This document shows, piece after piece, positions 17,623 to 27,650 of a stretch of DNA of 64,000 nucleotides. The translations under genes were made by a program, and so were the position numbers. Source of the DNA: Cellvibrio sp. UBA7661 (lineage in GTDB: Bacteria > Pseudomonadota > Gammaproteobacteria > Pseudomonadales > Cellvibrionaceae); the NCBI GenBank assembly GCA_002483365.1, contig DLHT01000011.1, positions 124,001 to 188,000 of the forward strand, read 5' to 3'. Position 1 is the first letter of the stretch. Each line of letters begins with the position of its first letter. The notes beneath the pieces are model-generated. The model was not told the DNA's origin, ran no database searches, and saw only the letters and a list, made by a program, of their open reading frames with translations.

Positions 17623-20118
17623 ATGCTGGCAATTCAATTATTAAAACGCAATTGGCGCAGTGGTGAGTTACGGCTGCTCGGGTTGTCACTTATTTTAGCG
17701 GTATCAGTGTTGAGCGGGATCGCCATTTTTACCGGCAGGTTGGAATCTACCTTAATCAGTGAAAGCAATAGTGTATTGGGTGCGGATTATATTGTGCGTG
17801 GATCCCAACCGCATAATAACGACTGGGCAATGGCTGCTGAGCAAGAAGGTATACGCCAAACCCAGTCAGTACTTTTTTCTTCCATGGTGTTTGCTGATGA
17901 TGAGATGCATCTTGCATCCGTCAAAGCCGTTGATAACGGTTATCCCCTGCGCGGACAATTCGAAATTAGCCGTGTGCCATTTGCGATCAATAGCAGCGAT
18001 ATTGAAGTTGCCAACACCATTCCCTCGCCGGGAGAAGCATGGGTTGATTCGCGGATTTTACCGCTTTTGAAGATCAAGTTAGGCGATAAAGTCGCAGTGG
18101 GTGAATACGAATTAACAGTTACCCATGTATTAATTCGTGAGCCAGACAGTGCGAGCCCATTTAGTATGACCGGTGCTCGCCTGATCATGAATATGGTGGA
18201 TTTACCAAAAACCCAAGTCGTGCAACCTGGTAGCCGCGTCGATTATCAATGGTTGGTTGCCAGCGATGATGCCCAGCAGTTAAAACAATTTATCGAGCAA
18301 TTGAAGCCACAATTAAATAAACATCAGCGATTAGTGGATATCAATTCTGCACAAGAGCGTGTTGGCCGCACACTAAAAACCAGTAAGCAATTTCTATTGT
18401 TATCAGCAGTGATAGCTGTTTTGTTGTCGGGTGTTGCGATTGCAATTGCCGCGCGGCAATTTTCTAGTCGTCATACAGATCAAGTTGCGCTAATGAAAAG
18501 TTTGGGGGCAAGCGCTACCCGCATTCGCAGTTTGTATTTTTCGCAGCTCTTTCTTCTGGGGGCGATTGCATCATTCTTGGGTTTGGTTCTAGGCTATTTT
18601 TTGCAGCAGATTATCGCTATCAGTTTGCAAGAGGCCTATCAAATTCGACTGGGTGCTGTGGGTATTTATCCTTACGCGTTAAGTTTTTTTAGCGGTTTAA
18701 TGTGTCTGGTGTTTTTTGCATTACCAGCACTCTGGTATTTGCCGGCTGTCCCGCCTCTGAAAATTTTACGCCGTGAATTGGCTGTCAATACAACACAGGT
18801 ATGGACGCAAGCCTCACTTGCCTTATTCGCTGTATTAACCCTGGTTATTTTATTTGGTCGCGATCTTGAACTCGCTCTCAGTATTAGCGGTGCGTTGCTA
18901 GCGGTTATTGCGGCAACCTTTATCGTTGCATATGGGTTGTTAATGTTAAGCCGACGTTGGGCCGTAAGCCTCGGTGGATTCTGGCGTTTGGCATTCGCTA
19001 ATTTGCAGCGCAATCGCGGTCAAAGTCTTATCCAGATTTTAGTATTTTCGATAGCCATCATGTTGTTATTCACACTTACCATTGTGCGCACATCACTGAT
19101 CGAAGAATGGAGAGTGCAGGTGCCTGATGACGCACCAAATCATTTTTTGGTAAATATTCCTCCTGATGAATTACCACAAGTAAAAACACTGTTGCAGGAT
19201 GCCAACATTCGTCCTGAGCCCATTTATCCAATGATGCGCGCACGCTTGACCCATATCAATGGTGTAGAGACAACAGAGGAGCAGCGCGCGGCAAGTAATG
19301 CATTACGTCGTGAGTTAAACGTAACCTGGGCAGACAATTTAGTGGCGGATAACAAAATTCTCGAAGGTGTATGGTGGGATCAGTGGCAACGCGGCGAGGT
19401 TGATCTTCCTGGCGTATCGGTAGAAATGGAAACTGCGAAAGAAATCGGTTTGAAGTTGGGTGATAAATTACAATTTTCATTTGGTGGCTTGGAAATGCAG
19501 GCCCAGGTTGCCAGTTTTCGTAGTTTGGACTGGCGCAGCATGAGACCTAATTTCTTTTTTATTTTCGAGCCGGGCTCTTTGGACTCGTACTCGCCCACCT
19601 ACATTACCAGCATCTATTTACCTGCTTCGCAAAAATCATTTATCAACACGTTGCTGCATGACCATCCAACAATTTTGCTGATGGAATTGGATCGCATTAT
19701 TGAGCAAATACGATCAATTGTGAATCAAGTGAGTGATGGTGTTTTACTGGTGTTGTGGCTTACATTAATTGGCGGCTGTTTGGTGTTGTTTGCGGCGGTA
19801 ATGGGAAGTATTGCGGCTCGTAAACAACAAGCAGGATTGTTGCGTGCGTTGGGAAGCTCTCGCCAGTTAATTGTAGGGAGTATCTGTGTAGAATTTGCGA
19901 TCCTCGGTTTTCTAGCCGGGCTAATCGCGATTATAGGAACCGAAATTCTGTTAATCAGCCTACAGACTTTTGTGCTCGAAACGCCTATCCAGCCACACTA
20001 CTTATTTTGGATACTTTCTCCTGTGAGCGGCGCTATTTTTGTTTCTGCGCTAGGCTATATGGGGTGTCGACATGTGGTAACTACTCCTCCTGCAGTAGTG
20101 CTACGCGAGGCAGCCTGA
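17623..20118 (+). CDS. ybbP: FtsX-like ABC permease (YbbP-like)
   Basis: An 831-residue inner-membrane protein. An N-terminal transmembrane helix (LLGLSLILAVSVLSGIAIFTG) and a large periplasmic domain are followed by FtsX-type core helices (about 265-400). A second membrane/periplasmic unit then ends in another FtsX core (about 700-825). Length is close to E. coli YbbP. It partners with the ATPase immediately upstream. Proposed roles in this family include release of lipids or hydrophobic molecules; none is proven from this sequence. Confidence 0.9.
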   Translation: MLAIQLLKRNWRSGELRLLGLSLILAVSVLSGIAIFTGRLESTLISESNSVLGADYIVRGSQPHNNDWAMAAEQEGIRQTQSVLFSSMVFADDEMHLASVKAVDNGYPLRGQFEISRVPFAINSSDIEVANTIPSPGEAWVDSRILPLLKIKLGDKVAVGEYELTVTHVLIREPDSASPFSMTGARLIMNMVDLPKTQVVQPGSRVDYQWLVASDDAQQLKQFIEQLKPQLNKHQRLVDINSAQERVGRTLKTSKQFLLLSAVIAVLLSGVAIAIAARQFSSRHTDQVALMKSLGASATRIRSLYFSQLFLLGAIASFLGLVLGYFLQQIIAISLQEAYQIRLGAVGIYPYALSFFSGLMCLVFFALPALWYLPAVPPLKILRRELAVNTTQVWTQASLALFAVLTLVILFGRDLELALSISGALLAVIAATFIVAYGLLMLSRRWAVSLGGFWRLAFANLQRNRGQSLIQILVFSIAIMLLFTLTIVRTSLIEEWRVQVPDDAPNHFLVNIPPDELPQVKTLLQDANIRPEPIYPMMRARLTHINGVETTEEQRAASNALRRELNVTWADNLVADNKILEGVWWDQWQRGEVDLPGVSVEMETAKEIGLKLGDKLQFSFGGLEMQAQVASFRSLDWRSMRPNFFFIFEPGSLDSYSPTYITSIYLPASQKSFINTLLHDHPTILLMELDRIIEQIRSIVNQVSDGVLLVLWLTLIGGCLVLFAAVMGSIAARKQQAGLLRALGSSRQLIVGSICVEFAILGFLAGLIAIIGTEILLISLQTFVLETPIQPHYLFWILSPVSGAIFVSALGYMGCRHVVTTPPAVVLREAA

Positions 20119-20198
20119 TCTTGTCAATTCATCGGGTGTGAATTCAGGTTTGGATTTGCACCCGATGGTTATCCTTTCTCTTTTCGCATTGCATATTT

Positions 20199-21587
20199 AT
20201 GAACCCAGTACGTAAGCCGGTACCGCAAAGTCGTGTGCTTGATAAAGGGCTATGGGGCATGAGTCGCCCTATGTTCCTTGATCAGGCAGTGACCTATACG
20301 ATTCCATTGGTCGATATGTATTTCCTCAGCCGCATTTCCGATAGTGCAGCTGCAGCGGTTGGCGCGATTACGCCATTGGTATTTGTTGCCAATGCTTTTT
20401 TGATTGTCAGTGCATTTGCGGGTGCCAGTATCGCGAGCCAGAGAATTGGTGCTAATGATTATGAACGTGGAAACGCGACGATTGCGGCATACACGATTTT
20501 TGTTGTGATGCTTGCGCTTATTGCGGCATTTGCCGTGAATTACGGCGGGCCGGCTGTTGCGTCTGCTATGTCACTCAGTAGTGAAGTAGAGCAGCATGCG
20601 CGTACCTATTTATCTGTAATTGGTTGGATGGTGGCGCTGTGGGGTTGCCGTGTTATTTATCAAACTATTTTGAATATTTATGGTGAGCCGCAATGGAACA
20701 CCTATAGCAATATTATTTTGTTTGTCACTAATGTGATTGGCAATTCTATTGCGGTTTACGGCTTTATGGGTATTCCCCCAACGGGCGTTGTCGGTGTTGC
20801 CGTTGCCAGTATTATTTCAGCTGCAGCCAGCTTATTGTTTGTGATGACGGTGGTGCACTTTAAGTTGCGTATTCATATTCCTTTGCGCGATGGGTGGAAA
20901 AATTTTTCCCTGCTGATGACACCTATCATCATGATAGCGGCCCCTTCTATTCTGGAGCCAATGTCTTTTCAGGCTTACATGATTGCATTGAATTGGATTG
21001 CTGCCGAAGTAGGCGATCTTGCATTGAAGGTTAAAGTTTATGCATACAATACATTTTTGTTTTGCTTGATGATTTCGATTGCCATTGGGATGGCCACAGA
21101 AGCAATCATTGCCCAGCGTGTGGGGCGCAAAGAATTTGATCTGGTAAATTTGCAACTTAAGCAAAGTTTAAAAGTTTCTCTAATAGGAACAACAGCTCTG
21201 GCATTGATGTGGCTGTTGTTTAATCAGCAAATATTGACATTATTCAGCAGTGATCCCGAGGTTATTGCGATCGGGCTATGGGCATTTTTATTGAGCTTTT
21301 TGGCTGAACCTTGGCGCACCGTTAATATTATTGTCGGAAGTGCTTTACGCTGCACAGGCGATGCGGCGTTTACATCAATATCCAGCATCGGTGTAATTTG
21401 GCTTTTCTCTGTTCCTGTTGCCTATGTGCTGGCTATTCCTTTTGGCCTTGGCCTCTATGGGTTATTAATTGCAGCGGTAATGGATGAATTTATTCGTGCG
21501 CTAATAAAACGCTGGCGGTGGAAACAAGGTAAATGGCAGTACACAGGAGTGGCCGCGCGCGAGGCGCGGGCTCATGTTAATAAGTGA
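20199..21587 (+). CDS. MATE-family efflux transporter
   Basis: A 462-residue membrane protein with about twelve hydrophobic helices and two MATE domains. MATE-like segments are LWGMSRPMFLDQAV, DMYFLSRISDSAAAAVG, an early IASQRIGA and a second-half ATEAIIAQRVGRKEFD. It exports cationic compounds in exchange for Na+ or H+ in studied members. There are 80 bp after ybbP, so it may be read through from there. Substrate unknown. Confidence 0.88.
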   Translation: MNPVRKPVPQSRVLDKGLWGMSRPMFLDQAVTYTIPLVDMYFLSRISDSAAAAVGAITPLVFVANAFLIVSAFAGASIASQRIGANDYERGNATIAAYTIFVVMLALIAAFAVNYGGPAVASAMSLSSEVEQHARTYLSVIGWMVALWGCRVIYQTILNIYGEPQWNTYSNIILFVTNVIGNSIAVYGFMGIPPTGVVGVAVASIISAAASLLFVMTVVHFKLRIHIPLRDGWKNFSLLMTPIIMIAAPSILEPMSFQAYMIALNWIAAEVGDLALKVKVYAYNTFLFCLMISIAIGMATEAIIAQRVGRKEFDLVNLQLKQSLKVSLIGTTALALMWLLFNQQILTLFSSDPEVIAIGLWAFLLSFLAEPWRTVNIIVGSALRCTGDAAFTSISSIGVIWLFSVPVAYVLAIPFGLGLYGLLIAAVMDEFIRALIKRWRWKQGKWQYTGVAAREARAHVNK

Positions 21588-21610
21588 CTGTTGTTAATAA
21601 ACGAGTGCTG

Positions 21611-23584
21611 TTAATAAGCGACTACTCCAGCAATAAATAAAATGCCAGAGAAGGTAAACAATGCAGACATAGCCAGCCCTATGTTTGCCATGCGCGTTGC
21701 GCCAGATTGTTGGAATTTAATAATGCTGATCGCATAGAGGGCACAAAAAGTTATCAGTATTGGCACTATGTAACGGAAATCGATATTTGCCGGGAATGTC
21801 ATCCGCATATAAGTGACGCCCGCCCATAAAAAGAAACCCGAAAGTAAAACGGGAGCCATTCGTTTGAAATCTTCTTTTAACATATAATAAATGCCGGCAA
21901 GCATATAAATAAACATCAGGACTGCGAGAAAACTACTTGCAACGGCAGTGTTGATTGATAATGGTGCTGGATATTTGAATTCACCAAACAACCCTGTTTT
22001 GCCAAGATAATTCCAAAAAAATTGACGCCCCATACGATCATCATAGGGATCAGTAAAAGGCTCAGTGATAAAAATTTTGGCATCAAACCAAAAATAATTA
22101 GCGGCAGTGTTGCCCACCAGATTGGCGTGTGAGAGCCCGTCGATATTATCGATATATAACTTGTCGCGTTTGCCTTCCAGTTTGAGTATCAACGCAGGCC
22201 CAACGGTAATTCCGACAGCAGTAAACATGATGATGCAAGGAAGTATCGCCATCTTGGCATACATTGCCCATTGCTGGCTTTTGATCATTTTATAGAGACC
22301 AATAACACCCAATACAGCAATCAGGATTTCTCCGTTTGCTTTAGTGACAATAGCGGCCGCTCCGACAATACTGGCGATCATCAAATCGCGCTTCTTATCG
22401 TGTCTGTACCATCGAATGATGTAGTAGAGACTCGCTGCATAGAGGCAGTAAAGCAATGGATCGTTTCCAATCCGTACAGAATGAATAATTGCGACAGGCC
22501 AAAATGCGAAGAGTGCACCGATAACCCACAGGAGTTTGTCGTTAATAAACGATTGATACACACGCGATAAAAAGCCAGCTTTTTCTTGTACTTCTTGTAC
22601 TTCTTGTACTTCTTGTACTTCTTGTACTTCTTGTACTTCTTGTACTTCTTGTACTTCTTGTACTTCTTGTACGTGCGTGTCTAATGAATCTTGTGGTTTG
22701 CGATAGAGATTTAATAATTCGCTAAGAATTAACAAGCCAAATAATACAAATCCCATCGAGTAAATCAGCACCAACACCTGTTGGATTCGATAAATAGTCA
22801 CTTTATTGTTAGGCTCAAACAACTGCGTTGCCTTATAAACGATCGCACCCGTGTAGTAATAAAGTGGGGGATGAAAAAATGCGCCACCCACAGCGTAATC
22901 CACAGGTGGTGGAGCCCAGTGTTGTGTAAGGTATTCTGTAAATCCAATGTGATCTCCCAAATCATGCTCCCGTACATCTGCAGGTGTTACGGAAAAATAC
23001 GCTAAACGAATCAATAATGCGCCGATGAAAAGTACTTTAATAGGGGTTGTAAGTTTGCAAACAGTGGCAATTTTTATTGCCAATATTAGTGCGATAGCAG
23101 CAAATAATGCATAAGCAATCAGGGTTATTTTTGCACTTGTTTCGGCGCTGATGACTATTCCCATCAGGCCACCCTGATCCATGTAATGGATTTCTATTTG
23201 GTTGTCGCCCGGTTGTAGGAAATCTTTCAGCTCATAAGTAAAACCTTTGCTGTAATCGCGTCGCTCATGAAGTGGGATCATGCTGATGTCTACTGGTCGC
23301 TGGTTAATCATCAGCGAATAAATTTCATCATCAGGAATAATGCGCAATAATGTACTGGTGTAAGCACCTAGAGTAAGCGTTCCAGTCAAGCGATAAATCC
23401 CGCTTTCGTTGGACTGCATAAATTCAGGTCCCGCAATGGGTTGTACCAGCCCTGATGGGGTGGTTAGCGAAAAATTAGAAAAAGAGGGCTGTATATTTTG
23501 TAAAAGGAATACTAAAAGACCTACGCTTACTACAAGTAAATACAATGTTTTTGATTTTATTAATCCTACGAGCAGGTGTTTCAT
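21611..23584 (-). CDS. GT-C-type membrane glycosyltransferase-like protein with VQE repeat
   Basis: A 657-residue polytopic protein. The N-terminus has one helix, then a periplasmic beta-rich stretch of about 110 residues. About ten more helices follow, with a first-loop motif VREHDLGDHIGF and a PPLYYYTGA segment like GT39/PMT-type enzymes that use polyprenyl-phosphate sugars. Between helices (about residues 305-335) there is a linker of ten VQE triplets encoded by perfect 9-bp repeats. It is the last gene of a six-gene minus-strand operon. The exact sugar and acceptor are unknown. Confidence 0.75.
   Translation of the reverse strand: MKHLLVGLIKSKTLYLLVVSVGLLVFLLQNIQPSFSNFSLTTPSGLVQPIAGPEFMQSNESGIYRLTGTLTLGAYTSTLLRIIPDDEIYSLMINQRPVDISMIPLHERRDYSKGFTYELKDFLQPGDNQIEIHYMDQGGLMGIVISAETSAKITLIAYALFAAIALILAIKIATVCKLTTPIKVLFIGALLIRLAYFSVTPADVREHDLGDHIGFTEYLTQHWAPPPVDYAVGGAFFHPPLYYYTGAIVYKATQLFEPNNKVTIYRIQQVLVLIYSMGFVLFGLLILSELLNLYRKPQDSLDTHVQEVQEVQEVQEVQEVQEVQEVQEVQEVQEKAGFLSRVYQSFINDKLLWVIGALFAFWPVAIIHSVRIGNDPLLYCLYAASLYYIIRWYRHDKKRDLMIASIVGAAAIVTKANGEILIAVLGVIGLYKMIKSQQWAMYAKMAILPCIIMFTAVGITVGPALILKLEGKRDKLYIDNIDGLSHANLVGNTAANYFWFDAKIFITEPFTDPYDDRMGRQFFWNYLGKTGLFGEFKYPAPLSINTAVASSFLAVLMFIYMLAGIYYMLKEDFKRMAPVLLSGFFLWAGVTYMRMTFPANIDFRYIVPILITFCALYAISIIKFQQSGATRMANIGLAMSALFTFSGILFIAGVVAY
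22583..22672. repeat. Ten perfect tandem copies of a 9-bp unit inside a coding region
   Basis: TTCTTGTAC is repeated ten times without a mismatch (90 bp), reading as (VQE)10 on the minus strand. Unit length is a multiple of three, so slippage would change linker length without shifting frame. Confidence 0.97.
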
Positions 23585-23585
23585 T

Positions 23586-23978
23586 TTATTCTTTTTCCTT
23601 GGCTGATATTTGTAATTTTTTAAGCTCTGCCTTGAGAATACCTACTTCCTGAATTAAATTTTTATTGCTTTCAGCGAGCTTTGAAATAACAATTGAAAAC
23701 TGGATCAGTATAAAAAACACGGAAATAACCAATAACAATAAAAGTGCAGCCGGTGCGTACAATATTCCGAGAATGTCGGCGACTATTTCAAGTAACGGTT
23801 TAAAGATAGATAACAAAATAAAAATAAAACCGAAACCAATCCATAATAATGAATATTCTTCTTTTAGCTTTTTGCGTTTTACTAGCCGGAGTATAAATAG
23901 AAATAACACCAAGCTACCGGTGATAGAAAAAAGTTGAATACGGTTTTCAAGCAGACTCGCCCACAAAGTATTAATCAT
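23586..23978 (-). CDS. DUF2304-family membrane protein
   Basis: A 130-residue protein with three hydrophobic segments (about 15-30, 45-65 and 75-100) and a basic RLVKRKKLKEEYSLLWIGFGF stretch typical of DUF2304. It ends in a short charged coiled-coil-like tail. Such proteins commonly sit beside GT2 polyprenyl-phosphate glycosyltransferases and may help membrane anchoring or flipping; that is inference from context. It overlaps the upstream GT2 gene by 4 bp and is followed one base later by the GT-C gene. Confidence 0.78.
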   Translation of the reverse strand: MINTLWASLLENRIQLFSITGSLVLFLFILRLVKRKKLKEEYSLLWIGFGFIFILLSIFKPLLEIVADILGILYAPAALLLLLVISVFFILIQFSIVISKLAESNKNLIQEVGILKAELKKLQISAKEKE

Positions 23979-24697
23979 GAAGAGCTCCTGCGAATTTTTT
24001 GTCGTTGGGATGTCATGATCATCGCCAATATCACTTTGATCATATAGTGCACTGATTTAAGCCCCGATATCGAAGACTCTCCTCCTTGGCGTTCTACCAT
24101 CTCAACGGACACTTCCTCAATGCGGAAATCATTTTTGCCTAACAAAATGATAGTTTCCGGTTCAGGATAATCAGTGGGATAGTTGGCTGCCAGAAATGCT
24201 ATGGCTTGCTTGTTATAGGCACGAAAACCAGATGTGCTATCAGTAATTCTTTTTCGAATTAAAACTCTATTCATCAACTCAAAAATACGAATGCCAACGC
24301 GGCGCATAAACGTGGATTGAAACCCATGTGTTTTTTCAACAAAACGGGAGCCTATGCAGGCATCACTTTGGTTTTGTTGCAATGGAGCTAAAATTTTAGG
24401 AATTTCACTAGCAAGGTGTTGGCCATCGCCATCGAATTGAATGGCGTAATCAAAATCCTCATAAAATGCGTACTTAAATCCCGTTTGCACCGCGCCACCA
24501 ATACCGAGATTGGCTGGCAATTGAATAACAGTTGCCAATCCATTTGCCTCTGCTTCGCGTTGGGTGTCATCCTTGGAACCATCGTTGACGACCAAACACT
24601 CGTACTCTGGATTCGCATTTTTCAGCGACTGAATGACCTTGCGAATATTTTTTTCTTCGTTGTAAGCAGGGATAATTATTAAAATTCGCTCACGCAT
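23975..24697 (-). CDS. Family 2 glycosyltransferase (polyprenyl-phosphate type)
   Basis: A 240-residue GT-A enzyme: IIIPAYNEEKNIRKVI, the LVVNDGSKDDT nucleotide-sugar site, the DGDGQH DxD metal motif, then GSRF and DSTSGFRAYNKQAI as in dolichol-phosphate-mannose-synthase-like enzymes. It has no C-terminal transmembrane helices, so membrane association may rely on the DUF2304 partner encoded next. It probably loads a sugar on a polyprenyl phosphate for one of the GT-C enzymes. Confidence 0.88.
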   Translation of the reverse strand: MRERILIIIPAYNEEKNIRKVIQSLKNANPEYECLVVNDGSKDDTQREAEANGLATVIQLPANLGIGGAVQTGFKYAFYEDFDYAIQFDGDGQHLASEIPKILAPLQQNQSDACIGSRFVEKTHGFQSTFMRRVGIRIFELMNRVLIRKRITDSTSGFRAYNKQAIAFLAANYPTDYPEPETIILLGKNDFRIEEVSVEMVERQGGESSISGLKSVHYMIKVILAMIMTSQRQKIRRSSS

Positions 24698-24709
24698 AAA
24701 ATCTCACTT

Positions 24710-26647
24710 TTATTCGCTAACTGGTGTGACTTGGCCTGGATTAGTTGTCTTCGGGGTAATTGTGATTACAGTGTTTACCCAGTTGGCATGATCCCATTTG
24801 TCATCTTTAAGGGGCGCTACTTTTAGTGTTAATTTTTGTACTCCCCTGACATCGAGTGTGGTCACGGGAATAGTTCGTTCGTAGCCAAAAATGGGGGCCG
24901 ACTCCCACAGCAGTTTGTCATCACCCCATACAGAAAATTGAACGTCAGATGTTCCCACTTCATCATCCAGTGCTGCGATAAAACTGAATTCGACTGCATC
25001 TGGTGGTAATTGATATTGAATATCGGAACTGGCATGTGTGCCTATACCCTGTGCGTAGCGGCGATTAGCAATAGAAAGATAGTTTCCATCGAAGCTGCGG
25101 TTCAGCGCCATGGTGCCGTGATCTTGCTTGGCGTAGATCAGCGGTAGTGCAGTCAAAAAAGTTTGGTTTTCCGCTAGCTCACATTCATGAATATGGAGCC
25201 GATCAAAAAAGAACTTGGTCATTAATACTGTGGTTAATATAAAAAACCATAAAGAAACAACAGGAATGTTCAGGGTAAAAAGCGCTGCTTTTTTAAGCCA
25301 CTGTAATGCTTTTCCATTTATTAGCAGATCGGTGACCGCTAACAATAATAACGCCATCGTACCCCATGCAAGTCCGAACCATATATCAGATCCATTGATC
25401 TCAAGAATAATTAACATATTCAAGCTGCAGAGCAGGCTGATGACGATGGGATACAGTAGTTTGCGTTGCGTTACTGTACTGTACGCAAGTGCCATTACAA
25501 CCGCTGGGAAGAGATAACGTTCATGCATTGCTGGTAAAAGCGCAAAGAATGCTAATGCACAAATCGTGGCCGAAAAAAATGCTTGCGATAATAGCTGGCG
25601 GTCACTGATTCGTGATCCATTTTTAATGAGAAAATGTATACCCTGAAAAAACACTGCCAAGGCAGTTAATGAAAATAATAACATACCAAAATATTTGGCA
25701 GTAAATATTGTGGCAAGTGCGGAATCGGCCGTTACGCCAAATAAAATGATGCTGTCAGGTGCAACATTTCCCGTTAGTAATATCCAAATGTTTGCTGCAT
25801 TAAAGGTTGTCATTGGATACTGGCCAAGCGTATCAATATAAGCTTGACTGAAAGATTGCCAGAAATGACCTGCTAAAATTGATGGCATAAAAACAACAGC
25901 GCCAACTAACACAGCAATAAAAATACCTAGAATATTTTTTTCAATGTTGCGGAAAAAAAGAAAACCAAATACCGGTGCAAAAGCAATCATTTGAAATTTT
26001 GTTAATAGAGATAATGCAAATACAGGAATAGCAAGATATACATAACGCTGATAAGTGGTTAGCAAGAGAGCGCCGAATGCCAGAGTGGCTGGTATTAAAT
26101 CGACCTGACCCCAGACGGGGCCATTCACCAGAATGGCGGGGTTAATCGCTGTAAATAATAAAATAATATGGACGAAATGGCGTGATGAATGAAAACGCTG
26201 TAATTGGCTGTGCACTAAAATGATCAGCAAGCAATGAAAAGCGGCAACAGGTAATTGGGTGAGAAATTTTAAATAATTATTATGTTCAAGAGGGATTTCT
26301 ACGGCATTGTAGAATTGTCCAACAATATACAGCCAGTGAATGTAAAACGGGGGATAGTTACCATTAAACCCATCGTAACCAGTAGTAGACAATTGCCGCA
26401 CCCAATCTTGCCAATAACCTAGATCCTGACTGTATCCTTTTAGAAATACCAGTAAAAAGTTAGCGGTAATTGTCAGAATGATATAGCTGTGCAGTACTCG
26501 ATTATTTTTTTCTTCACTTAACCCCAATGGATGTATCTCAGGAAATGTAAGAGCAGCTTGCGAAGGCTGCGCTATAGGTACTTGATCCTGAGCAGGGCTT
26601 TGCGGGTGCGTTTGGATTTCGTCAGCAGCATCAGTTGTATTATTCAT
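24710..26647 (-). CDS. GT-C-type membrane protein with C-terminal NPCBM domain
   Basis: A 645-residue protein. A cytoplasmic Pro/Gln-rich N-terminus is followed by about eleven transmembrane helices, with GT-C-like loops (GYSQDLGYWQDWV, NYPPFYIHWLY, MHERYLFP). A soluble C-terminal domain (about residues 510-635) matches the NPCBM/NEW2 carbohydrate-binding fold, with YAQGIGTHASSDIQYQL, AALDDEVG, a DGKLL-like strand and DHANW. NPCBM domains are usually attached to secreted glycoside hydrolases, so this fusion is unusual. It sits mid-operon, 12 bp before the GT2 gene. Substrate unknown. Confidence 0.75.
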   Translation of the reverse strand: MNNTTDAADEIQTHPQSPAQDQVPIAQPSQAALTFPEIHPLGLSEEKNNRVLHSYIILTITANFLLVFLKGYSQDLGYWQDWVRQLSTTGYDGFNGNYPPFYIHWLYIVGQFYNAVEIPLEHNNYLKFLTQLPVAAFHCLLIILVHSQLQRFHSSRHFVHIILLFTAINPAILVNGPVWGQVDLIPATLAFGALLLTTYQRYVYLAIPVFALSLLTKFQMIAFAPVFGFLFFRNIEKNILGIFIAVLVGAVVFMPSILAGHFWQSFSQAYIDTLGQYPMTTFNAANIWILLTGNVAPDSIILFGVTADSALATIFTAKYFGMLLFSLTALAVFFQGIHFLIKNGSRISDRQLLSQAFFSATICALAFFALLPAMHERYLFPAVVMALAYSTVTQRKLLYPIVISLLCSLNMLIILEINGSDIWFGLAWGTMALLLLAVTDLLINGKALQWLKKAALFTLNIPVVSLWFFILTTVLMTKFFFDRLHIHECELAENQTFLTALPLIYAKQDHGTMALNRSFDGNYLSIANRRYAQGIGTHASSDIQYQLPPDAVEFSFIAALDDEVGTSDVQFSVWGDDKLLWESAPIFGYERTIPVTTLDVRGVQKLTLKVAPLKDDKWDHANWVNTVITITPKTTNPGQVTPVSE

Positions 26648-26686
26648 TTTATTTTATGCAACCTGTAAATGGGCAGATGTAACCGT

Positions 26687-27649
26687 CTATTGATCTCTTC
26701 GGTTAACAATGTCACTGATATGAAATTTGGGGCGGCGTTTAACTTCTTCATAAATTTTTGAAAGGTATTCGCCAATGATGCCTAAACAAATCAATTGCAC
26801 ACTGCCAATAAATAACAATGGAAGTAGGACAGAGGCCCAGCCGGGTGTTGCGTTATCGGTCAGTAGGCGCACTGCCAGAACCCAGGCGATCAATGCAAAA
26901 GAGGCAAATCCGGATAGCAAGCCTAACCAGGTGATCATTCGGAGCGGAGCGGTAGAGAACGCGGTAATTCCTTTCCATGCAAAGGAGAGCATTTTTTTCA
27001 ATGGATATTTGCTTTCACCCGCTTCGCGCGCTTGGCGTTCGTATTCCACTATGCTTGATGGGTAGCCAACTTCGCGCACAATTCCGCGTAAAAATAGATT
27101 GGACTCACTGTATTCTTTTAAAGACTCTAGTGCACGACGTGACAATAAACGGAAGTCGGCGTGGTTGAATACCAGATCGACCCCCATTTTTTTCATCACA
27201 TGGTAGTAACCTTCCGCGGTGAAGCGTTTGAAAAATGTATCTGTATGACGCGCTGACCTGACTCCGTAGACAACATCATTGCCTTTAAGATATTCATCGA
27301 CCATTGCTTCAATATTCTGCGGGTCATCTTGCAGGTCTGCATCGATGCTCACGGTAATATCTTCGGTAGTCGTGCAAAGACCCGCATAAAGCGCATTCTG
27401 GTGGCCTTTATTTCGCGACAGTTTAATTGCGACGAGTGCGCTATTTTCTGTTGCAGCTTGGGCAAGTATTTTCCAGGTTTTATCTTTACTGCCATCATCG
27501 ACCAAATAAATTTTGGAGGCCTCGCTGATTTTTCCTTTGGCTATCATGGATTCACGCAGTGATAGCATGGTTGCCAACGTTTTTGGCAGCATCTCTTCTT
27601 CGTTGTAACAAGGAATAACGACGGCAAGTGAAGGGATTGTTGATGTCAT
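26687..27649 (-). CDS. GtrB-like polyprenyl-phosphate glycosyltransferase
   Basis: A 320-residue GT2 enzyme with two C-terminal transmembrane helices. Motifs: AVVIPCYNEEEMLP, DDGSKDKT, SIDADLQDDP (DxD) and KRFTAEGYYHVMKKMGVD, then the basic RQAREAGESKYPLKKML before the helices. This matches GtrB/ArnC/DPM-type enzymes that transfer a sugar to undecaprenyl phosphate. ATG at 27649 has AGGAG eight bases upstream inside the end of gtrA; a longer reading from 27688 would overlap gtrA and is less likely. Confidence 0.9.
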   Translation of the reverse strand: MTSTIPSLAVVIPCYNEEEMLPKTLATMLSLRESMIAKGKISEASKIYLVDDGSKDKTWKILAQAATENSALVAIKLSRNKGHQNALYAGLCTTTEDITVSIDADLQDDPQNIEAMVDEYLKGNDVVYGVRSARHTDTFFKRFTAEGYYHVMKKMGVDLVFNHADFRLLSRRALESLKEYSESNLFLRGIVREVGYPSSIVEYERQAREAGESKYPLKKMLSFAWKGITAFSTAPLRMITWLGLLSGFASFALIAWVLAVRLLTDNATPGWASVLLPLLFIGSVQLICLGIIGEYLSKIYEEVKRRPKFHISDIVNRRDQ

Positions 27650-27650
27650 T

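Noticed and set aside
22583..22672. CRISPR-like repeat array
   Set aside because: The 9-bp units are directly adjacent with no spacers and lie in frame within a coding gene.
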